Source: Candidatus Geothermincola primus (GTDB taxonomy: Bacteria; Actinomycetota; Geothermincolia; Geothermincolales; Geothermincolaceae). From it: a stretch of DNA of 50,432 nucleotides. The position numbers and the translations under genes were made by a program. Positions 45,536 through 50,432 of this stretch are shown piece after piece; positions within the stretch are counted from its first letter, which is position 1, and each line of letters starts with the position of its first letter. Below the pieces are notes generated by a model. The model worked only from the letters and a program-made list of their open reading frames with translations, was not told the DNA's origin and ran no database searches. Location: NCBI GenBank assembly GCA_015711725.1, contig JACVIX010000004.1, forward strand, positions 1 to 50,432, written 5' to 3'.

Positions 45536-46444
45536 ATGGATTTGAAAGAGGCCAATATTAAATTTCACGATGAGGCCAGCGAGGATTACGATCGCAAGTG
45601 GGCTATCCGCTTCGATGACGATATGGCCCGTTATGTGCTGGAGAAATTCGAATTGGGGTGCGGGGGGAGACTCCCTCGGAAGGAGCGCATCCTGGAGATT
45701 GGCTGCGGCACCGGGTTCGCCATGCTCAACCTGGGACTGGCGGGGGTGCTAGACGAAGCCTGGGGATGTGATATCTCCCAGGGAATGCTGGATATCTGCC
45801 AGCGCAACGCGGAAGAGCTCGGTTTCGTCGTTCACTTAGCGCAGGCGGACGCGGAGGACTTACCTTATCCAGACAACTCCTTCGATATGGTAATAGGCCA
45901 CGCGGTTCTTCATCATCTTCCCGATGTGGACGCCTCCCTCAGGGAGATCCATAGGGTTCTGGAACCGGGGGGTATCTGCATTATCGCGGGAGAGCCCACC
46001 ATCAGAGGACATCAGATCGCCCGGGTGGTAAAACGCCTCTCCACCTGGGGCATACGGACCTATGCTCGGCTGGGAGGAAGGTTGGGCAAGAAGCCGGTAA
46101 AACTTAGGGAGCACCCCGCCATCGTCGCGGACGAGGCCAACCACGAGCTTCAGGAGCTCGAGTACCTGGTAGACATCCATAATTTCAGACCCAAAGAGCT
46201 CTGCGAAAAAGCCAGAGGGGCGGGCTTCAAGATCGCCCGTTACGAGACCGAGGAGTTCCTCTCCAGTTATCTGGGCTGGGTGTTCCGCACCGTGGAAGGG
46301 AGCGTGAGCGAGGAAAATATCTCGGAACGCTGGTGCTGGGGAGCTTACCGCCTCTACCTGAGGGTGCGCAAGTGGGACAAGATATTATACCGGTATCTCC
46401 CCCATGACTGGTTCTACAATCTCGTACTTTATCTGGAGAAATAG
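45536..46444 (+). CDS. SAM-dependent methyltransferase (class I, type 11)
   Basis: The product has 302 residues. SAM motif I is ILEIGCGTGFAMLNLG, acidic motif II is AWGCDISQGMLDI, then AQADAEDLPYPDNSFDMVIGHAVLHHLPD and LEPGGICIIAGEPT, all typical of type-11 methyltransferases. A C-terminal extension of about 120 residues includes aromatic-rich segments (WCWGAYRLYLRVRKWDKILYRYLPHDWFYNLVLYL) that may touch the membrane. The start at 45536 fits the upstream TATAAT. The next gene, a hexapeptide acyltransferase, starts after a single base, so both probably modify the same product, perhaps a surface glycan or lipid. Confidence 0.9.
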   Translation: MDLKEANIKFHDEASEDYDRKWAIRFDDDMARYVLEKFELGCGGRLPRKERILEIGCGTGFAMLNLGLAGVLDEAWGCDISQGMLDICQRNAEELGFVVHLAQADAEDLPYPDNSFDMVIGHAVLHHLPDVDASLREIHRVLEPGGICIIAGEPTIRGHQIARVVKRLSTWGIRTYARLGGRLGKKPVKLREHPAIVADEANHELQELEYLVDIHNFRPKELCEKARGAGFKIARYETEEFLSSYLGWVFRTVEGSVSEENISERWCWGAYRLYLRVRKWDKILYRYLPHDWFYNLVLYLEK

Positions 46445-46445
46445 A

Positions 46446-47087
46446 ATGCCCCCAGCAGAAAAGAGAGATAAAGGCTCCTCTCCTCAAGGTCTGGTGAGTA
46501 GATGTTCCAAGACCCTGAGGTTCATATGGGAGAACAGGATGTACACCCCCAGATATTGGGTTTTCGCCTATCGTTTCCTTCGCTTCAAGATTTTGCACCG
46601 CCGCGTGGAGACCGACGGCTTTATCTTCCTGCCCCGGCGCTACGAAATCGTGCTCTCCAAGAAAGGGAGGATGCGCATTGGGCGATGGGTGACTATCGGG
46701 AGGAACAACGCCCTGCGCTGCCATGAGGGAGAGCTGATCATAGGCGATAAGACCATCTTCGGCACCGATAATACCATTAATTGCTACGTGGGGGTGTACA
46801 TCGGCGAGCAATGCCTCTTCGCAGATTCTGTTTATATAGTCGATTTCGATCATAACTATTGGGATCCGGTGATTCCGGTGAGGTCTCAGGGCATCGCCAA
46901 GGATCCGGTGCGTCTGGAGGGGGACATCTGGGTAGGGGTTAAGGTCACCATAATCAGGGGAGTGACCGTGGGTCGGGGCGCGGTTATCGGTGCCATGAGC
47001 CTGGTTAACCGGGATGTTCCTCCCTATTCGGTGGTAGGGGGCGTTCCCGCCAGGGTGATTCATATGCGACCCCGCCCGGTGGAGTAA
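46446..47087 (+). CDS. Left-handed beta-helix (hexapeptide) acyltransferase
   Basis: The product has 213 residues. Hexapeptide repeats begin near residue 80 (IGRWVTIGRNNALRCHEGELIIGDKTIFGTD in pieces), followed by IVDFDHNY (catalytic His region), GDIWVGVKVTIIRGVTVGRGAVIGAMSLVNRDVPPYSVVGGVPARVI, the standard CoA-binding end. This is the sugar O-acetyltransferase (WcaF/NodL/maltose transacetylase) clan. GGAG lies eight bases before the ATG, and the methyltransferase stop is only one base before it. It probably acetylates a sugar or glycan. Exact acceptor unknown. Confidence 0.9.
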   Translation: MPPAEKRDKGSSPQGLVSRCSKTLRFIWENRMYTPRYWVFAYRFLRFKILHRRVETDGFIFLPRRYEIVLSKKGRMRIGRWVTIGRNNALRCHEGELIIGDKTIFGTDNTINCYVGVYIGEQCLFADSVYIVDFDHNYWDPVIPVRSQGIAKDPVRLEGDIWVGVKVTIIRGVTVGRGAVIGAMSLVNRDVPPYSVVGGVPARVIHMRPRPVE

Positions 47088-47094
47088 CCGGTGG

Positions 47095-47137
47095 CTCGAA
47101 GAAGTGGTATAAACCGTCTTGTTCGAGTTTTACCACT
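47095..47137 (+). promoter_or_regulatory. Interleaved inverted repeats (pseudoknot or attenuator-like)
   Basis: CTCGAAGAAG (47095) can pair with CTTGTTCGAG (ends 47127), with one mismatch. AGTGGTA (47103) can pair with TACCACT (ends 47137). The two stems interleave, so they either form a pseudoknot or exclude each other. The element follows the acyltransferase stop by eight bases and precedes galT by about 165. Confidence 0.45.
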
Positions 47138-47303
47138 GGAATTGATAGTTGAATCCATGGGTGAGCGGCAAGGGCGGGGAATGCTTAGCTAAAGAGGCGA
47201 GCGATAAGTGGATCCGACGTGGGAATTGGCTGAGAACCGGTTAAAAAAGCCGTAAGCATGAATATTACGTCATTGAGATTTTTTTGCGAAGAAGGAGGTC
47301 GGA

Positions 47304-48299
47304 TTGTCTGAGCTCCGTTTTAATATGGTAACCGGGGAGTGGGTAGTTATCGCCACCGAACGGGCGGCGCGTCCCGACAGCTACGCTAAGAGCGGGAAAA
47401 GGGAAACCCCGGAGGCATCACCCTGCCCTTTTTGTCCCGGCTGCGAGAAGATGACCCCCCCGGAAGTTATGGCTTATGCGGATGGCCTGCGGGAACCAGA
47501 TTCGGTAGGATGGCATCTTCGGGTGGTGCCCAATAAATATCCGGCATTCACCCCGGAGAAAGGCATTGAGACCAAGGAGGGAATGTTTCCCAAGATGCCG
47601 GCCCGTGGTTTTCACGAGGTGATTATCAATAGCCCCGATCATTGGATGAGCTTAGGGGAGATGAAGCCGGAGGAGGTAGAACGGGTGTTGCGGGCTTATA
47701 AGGATAGGATCCTTTACCTTCGACTCTTCGACTTCGTGAAATACATACAGATTATCGTCAATTATGGTAGGGAGGCGGGGTCATCCATAGAGCACGCCCA
47801 TTCCCAACTTTTCGCCATCCCTATGATCCCTTCCCTGGTGAGAAGAGAGCTGACACGTTCCCGCGACTGGAAAAGAAAGACGGGAAAATGCCTCTTCTGC
47901 GAACTCATGCGGGAGGAGGAGAAGGGGGATAGGTTGCTCTTGACCAACCAAAGCTTCGTTTCATTTTTAACCTTCGCGCCCCGCTATCCCTTCGAATCAT
48001 GGGTGTTGCCTCGCGATCACCTTTCCCGTTTTGAGGAGATAGAGGAAGGGGATCTTCACTTGTTGGCGGATTTGCTCAACCGTTTATTGAACGCATATTT
48101 CCACGCTTTCCTGGACCCCCCATATAACCTGATTCTCCATACTTCCCCCTGCCAGCGGGATACCCAGGATTATTATCACTGGCACCTAGAAATATTGCCC
48201 CGACTGAACACCTGGGGTGGTTTCGAAATGGCCTCGGGGATGATCATCACCACCGCGCTTCCCGAAGAAGGGGCGGAATTCCTGCGCGGGCACCTTTAA
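47304..48299 (+). CDS. galT: Galactose-1-phosphate uridylyltransferase
   Basis: The product has 331 residues. Two HIT-like halves are visible. The catalytic region GSSIEHAHSQLFAIP contains the H-x-H-x-Q triad, with the nucleophilic His in HAHSQ. YYHWHLEILPRL in the second half is the paired metal/structural region. CPFCPG near residue 41 and CLFCEL near 195 bind zinc or iron. RFNMVTGEWVVIATERAARP is a typical start. The enzyme exchanges UMP between UDP-glucose and galactose-1-phosphate in the Leloir pathway; related enzymes act on other sugar phosphates. TTG is the start, five bases after AAGGAGG. No other gal gene is nearby. Confidence 0.92.
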   Translation: MSELRFNMVTGEWVVIATERAARPDSYAKSGKRETPEASPCPFCPGCEKMTPPEVMAYADGLREPDSVGWHLRVVPNKYPAFTPEKGIETKEGMFPKMPARGFHEVIINSPDHWMSLGEMKPEEVERVLRAYKDRILYLRLFDFVKYIQIIVNYGREAGSSIEHAHSQLFAIPMIPSLVRRELTRSRDWKRKTGKCLFCELMREEEKGDRLLLTNQSFVSFLTFAPRYPFESWVLPRDHLSRFEEIEEGDLHLLADLLNRLLNAYFHAFLDPPYNLILHTSPCQRDTQDYYHWHLEILPRLNTWGGFEMASGMIITTALPEEGAEFLRGHL

Positions 48300-48474
48300 A
48301 TTATCTACTTCACTCGCAAGCGCGTGGTCGCGTGGCCAAGGTGGTGGAGGTATGCCATGGTTGCTTTTAAGATCAATGGGTGGGGGCGTCCGTATCATCC
48401 TTTTACTTTCTCTACATTGGCGGCGGACGAAGGGCGATGGTGCTCGGAGACTTTAAATAGGTTCCCCTTTAAAG

Positions 48475-48480
48475 TAACAT
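48475..48480 (+). promoter_or_regulatory. Probable -10 box of a leaderless transcript
   Basis: TAACAT, then six bases, then ATG 48487. The gene has no Shine-Dalgarno sequence. It heads the ECF-transporter operon. Confidence 0.45.
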
Positions 48481-48486
48481 TTTGAT

Positions 48487-48903
48487 ATGCGCGAGAGGAG
48501 AGAGAATCTGAAGAGGGAAATCTTCTCCACCAGGCCTTTCGGAATCGTGGATATGTTGCTGGTTCTGGGGGTGGTGGCCCTATCCATCTTCCTCATCGTA
48601 AACGTAGCCTCAGGGAAAGATGGTGTGGCCTACACGCTGGTGGTGGAGGCCAACGGAAGGGAGGTCATGCGCGTTCCCCTTACCCAGGAATCCCACTGGT
48701 ATGAAGTAGAGGGTTACCAGGGCAAGAGCGTTTTTCTGGTGGAGAACTACGAGGTGATGATGGTGGATTCGGCCTGTCCCGACAAGCTCTGCGTGCGCGT
48801 GGGGCGCGTGCGTGCTGGTGGCGCTTCCATAGTTTGCCTGCCCAACCGGGTGGTGCTGCGTCTGGAAGGGAACGGTTTTGGACCGGACGTATTTCAGCGG
48901 TGA
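48487..48903 (+). CDS. NusG domain II (DUF1312-like) membrane-anchored protein
   Basis: The product has 138 residues. One membrane helix (about 18-40: IVDMLLVLGVVALSIFLIVNVA) is followed by a beta-rich domain with DSACPDKLCVRVGRVRAGGASIVCLPNRVVLRLEG. The C-x4-C ... CLPN signature is that of the NusG_II family, small extracytoplasmic domains that travel with Gx-type membrane proteins. The likely role is a partner or sensor for the transporter encoded downstream. The next gene starts 27 bases after its stop. No Shine-Dalgarno sequence is seen; a leaderless start is likely. Confidence 0.85.
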   Translation: MRERRENLKREIFSTRPFGIVDMLLVLGVVALSIFLIVNVASGKDGVAYTLVVEANGREVMRVPLTQESHWYEVEGYQGKSVFLVENYEVMMVDSACPDKLCVRVGRVRAGGASIVCLPNRVVLRLEGNGFGPDVFQR

Positions 48904-48930
48904 GGCGAGTTCTCGGGAAAGTGGGGGCGA

Positions 48931-49449
48931 ATGGAAACTTCCAAGCGAGTCGGATACGTGGGGTTATTGGTGGCGGTTGGTTTGGTTCTCTCCATCCTGG
49001 AAAGCTTTCTGCCACCCCTCTTGCCTCTGCCCGGTGCCAGGCTGGGGTTGGCTAACCTGGCGACGGTCATCGCCCTTTTTTTCTTGGGTCCCCGGGAAGC
49101 TCTAGAGGTCACCATCTTCCGCTGTCTTTTAGGTAGTCTGCTGCGAGGGAGTTTCATAGGTCTGGCTTTAAGCCTAAGCGGGGGTGTGGTGGCTTGGTCG
49201 GTAATGTCCCTTCTCTATCTGCTTTACCGTGTGCCTTTCAGTATGATGGGAATCAGCATAGCAGGGGCGGTGGCTCACAACTCAGCTCAATTGGGAATGG
49301 CTATGTTACTGATCCGTTTTACGGGTATCTATCATTATTTACCATACTTGCTGATAGCCGCTTTGCCCACCGGGTTCCTGGTGGGGATCATCGCCCGTCG
49401 ACTGGTTTTGGCTTTGGAACAGTATTCCTTTGGTGGCTTAACCGAGTAG
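48931..49449 (+). CDS. Gx-family membrane protein (probable ECF substrate-binding component)
   Basis: The product has 172 residues with five or six membrane helices. LPLPGARLGLANLATVIALFFLGP is the signature of the Gx family, earlier named heptaprenyl diphosphate synthase component I. Its size and helix number are those of ECF-transporter S components. Here it is followed 16 bases later by two ECF-type ATPases, which strongly supports a transport role. The NusG_II protein upstream is its usual companion. The cargo is not known; an isoprenoid or cofactor precursor is only a guess. The ATG at 48931 has AAAGTGGGGGCG upstream. Confidence 0.8.
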   Translation: METSKRVGYVGLLVAVGLVLSILESFLPPLLPLPGARLGLANLATVIALFFLGPREALEVTIFRCLLGSLLRGSFIGLALSLSGGVVAWSVMSLLYLLYRVPFSMMGISIAGAVAHNSAQLGMAMLLIRFTGIYHYLPYLLIAALPTGFLVGIIARRLVLALEQYSFGGLTE

Positions 49450-49465
49450 GGGAGAAGCGGTTTAA

Positions 49466-50296
49466 ATGAGAGGGATATTTATTTTACATAATGTAGAATA
49501 TTATTATACTCGAGGAAGCGTGAAGATTCCGGCGTTGCGCGGAATCGATCTTACCGTGGACCATGGAGATTTCGTCGCTTTGATGGGCTCCAACGGTTCG
49601 GGCAAGACCACCCTGGCTTATCTTCTCAACGCGATTCTTAAGCCCAGCCGGGGAAGGGTTTTCTCCTGTGGTTGTCCCACTGACGAGAAAGACAAGATTC
49701 TTGAGATCAGAGGGCGGGTGGGACTGGTCATGCAAAATCCGGATAGCCAGATCGTCGGCCCCACCGTGGAGGACGATATCGCCTTTGGGCTGGAGAACCT
49801 GGGCGTGAAACGGGAGAAGATGATAAGGATTGTGACCGAGGTTATGGACCGGCTGCATCTCAGCCACCTGGCTGGCAGGGAACCCCACCTACTCTCCCAA
49901 GGAGAGAAGCAGAGGCTGGCGCTGGCTGGAGTTTTAGCCATGGAGCCCCAGGCGATCATCTCCGATGAGGCCACCTCTTATCTGGACCCCGCGGGCAGGA
50001 GAGACGTTTTAGACTATCTCGTAGGGCTCAACCGGGAGAAGGGGGTCACCCTGATTCATATTACTCACAAGCTGGAGGAGGCGCTTCTGGCCAAAAGGGT
50101 GCTCGTCCTGCGGGAGGGCAACCTAATTTTCGATGGCTCTCCCGGGAAACTGCTGAGAGAGGAAGCGTTGTTACGGGATATGGGGTGGTCACTCCCACCC
50201 TTGATTCGGCTGGCAAAGCTGTTGCGGGAAAAAGGCATCCCTGTTCCCCCAACGGTGTTGAGCCCCAAAGAACTGGTGGAAGCGATATGTCCTTGA
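49466..50296 (+). CDS. ecfA: ECF transporter ATPase, first subunit
   Basis: The product has 276 residues. Walker A is GSNGSGKTT, the Q-loop is MQNPDSQIVGPTVEDDIAFG, typical of EcfA/CbiO, the signature is LSQGEKQRLALAGVLAM and Walker B is AIISDEATSYLDP. EcfA subunits pair in EcfA-EcfA' dimers to energise vitamin and cofactor uptake together with EcfT and an S component. The stop overlaps the next gene's ATG by ten bases. The first codons include the palindrome ACA-TAA-TGT at about 49487, probably chance. GGGGAGAAG lies nine to ten bases before the ATG. Confidence 0.92.
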   Translation: MRGIFILHNVEYYYTRGSVKIPALRGIDLTVDHGDFVALMGSNGSGKTTLAYLLNAILKPSRGRVFSCGCPTDEKDKILEIRGRVGLVMQNPDSQIVGPTVEDDIAFGLENLGVKREKMIRIVTEVMDRLHLSHLAGREPHLLSQGEKQRLALAGVLAMEPQAIISDEATSYLDPAGRRDVLDYLVGLNREKGVTLIHITHKLEEALLAKRVLVLREGNLIFDGSPGKLLREEALLRDMGWSLPPLIRLAKLLREKGIPVPPTVLSPKELVEAICP

Positions 50297-50432
50297 GGCT
50301 GGAGAAGGTAGGCTTTACGTATCTTCCTGGGACTCCCCTGGAGTTTAAGGCTTTGGAGGGGATAGATCTGGAAATCCATGAGGGGGAGGTGCTGGGGCTG
50401 ATCGGGCCCACCGGCTCTGGCAAATCCACTTT
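50287..50432 (+). CDS. ecfA: ECF transporter ATPase, second subunit (3' truncated by window edge)
   Basis: Only the first 48 residues are visible. The start MSLRLEKVGFTYLPGTPLEF and LEGIDLEIHEGEVLGLIGPTGSGKST show the ABC ATPase N-terminus with Walker A GPTGSGKST. The start lies inside the end of the preceding ATPase gene (10-base overlap), so the two are translationally coupled. An ecfT gene is expected next but lies outside the window. Confidence 0.9.
   Translation, partial: MSLRLEKVGFTYLPGTPLEFKALEGIDLEIHEGEVLGLIGPTGSGKST

Overview
The window looks like a chromosomal segment of an anaerobic bacterium, probably Gram-positive and of a deep actinobacterial type (for example the Geothermincolia-like lineages). 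This placement is inference. It rests on the gene order hpf - secA - prfB - (insert) - ftsE - ftsX - S41 protease, on several genes that appear leaderless (a -10 hexamer placed 6-7 bases before the start codon), on two oxygen-sensitive enzyme systems (a glycyl radical enzyme and a CO-dehydrogenase-fold protein), and on acyl-CoA genes scattered among small accessory genes. No rRNA, tRNA, CRISPR array, insertion sequence or prophage was seen. By rough addition of the gaps, about a fifth of the window is non-coding, which is high for a bacterium, and at least two gaps hold recognisable gene wreckage.

Layout. 1-1.3 kb: end of an SCP2-type thiolase and its DUF35 zinc-ribbon/OB partner, closed by a hairpin. 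1.4-3.4 kb: gene-poor stretch with a probable comF remnant. 3.4-11 kb: hpf, two membrane-anchored HD-domain proteins, secA and prfB; prfB keeps the autoregulatory +1 frameshift. 11-12.4 kb: gap with a decayed HEAT-repeat gene. 12.4-18.1 kb: PHP phosphoesterase, split transketolase, ftsE, ftsX, carboxy-terminal protease. 18.5-22.7 kb: three-gene operon of an unassigned glycyl radical enzyme, its radical-SAM activase and a flavin split-barrel protein. 23-34 kb: acyl-CoA dehydrogenase, acetyl-CoA synthetase-like ligase, metallo-beta-lactamase-fold hydrolase, IlvD/Edd dehydratase, SDR reductase, AttH/CrtC-like protein, lipoprotein carboxylesterase. 34-38.7 kb: TtuA/TtcA-like tRNA thiolase, alpha/beta hydrolase, VOC protein, RNase D. 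38.9-41.3 kb: ferredoxin plus a deviant CooS. 41.4-43.2 kb: PadR regulator and a two-gene permease. 43.2-44.1 kb: repeat-bearing gap. 44.1-47.1 kb: FAD oxidoreductase, methyltransferase, hexapeptide acyltransferase. 47.3-48.3 kb: galT. 48.5 kb to the right edge: NusG-II protein, Gx-family membrane protein and two ECF-type ATPases.

The most unusual system is the CooS/ferredoxin pair. The CooS has the full CO-dehydrogenase fold, but the cysteine of the GICCTG motif that holds the NiFe C-cluster is glutamate (GSIETG, E298), while the other C-cluster ligands are recognisable. The adjacent ferredoxin resembles those found beside hybrid-cluster protein (HCP). Together they suggest a CooS-V/HCP-like redox enzyme rather than a CO oxidiser. 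The second candidate is the glycyl radical operon: the radical Gly and active-site Cys are plain, but the substrate is not, and a flavin split-barrel protein is cotranscribed with it.
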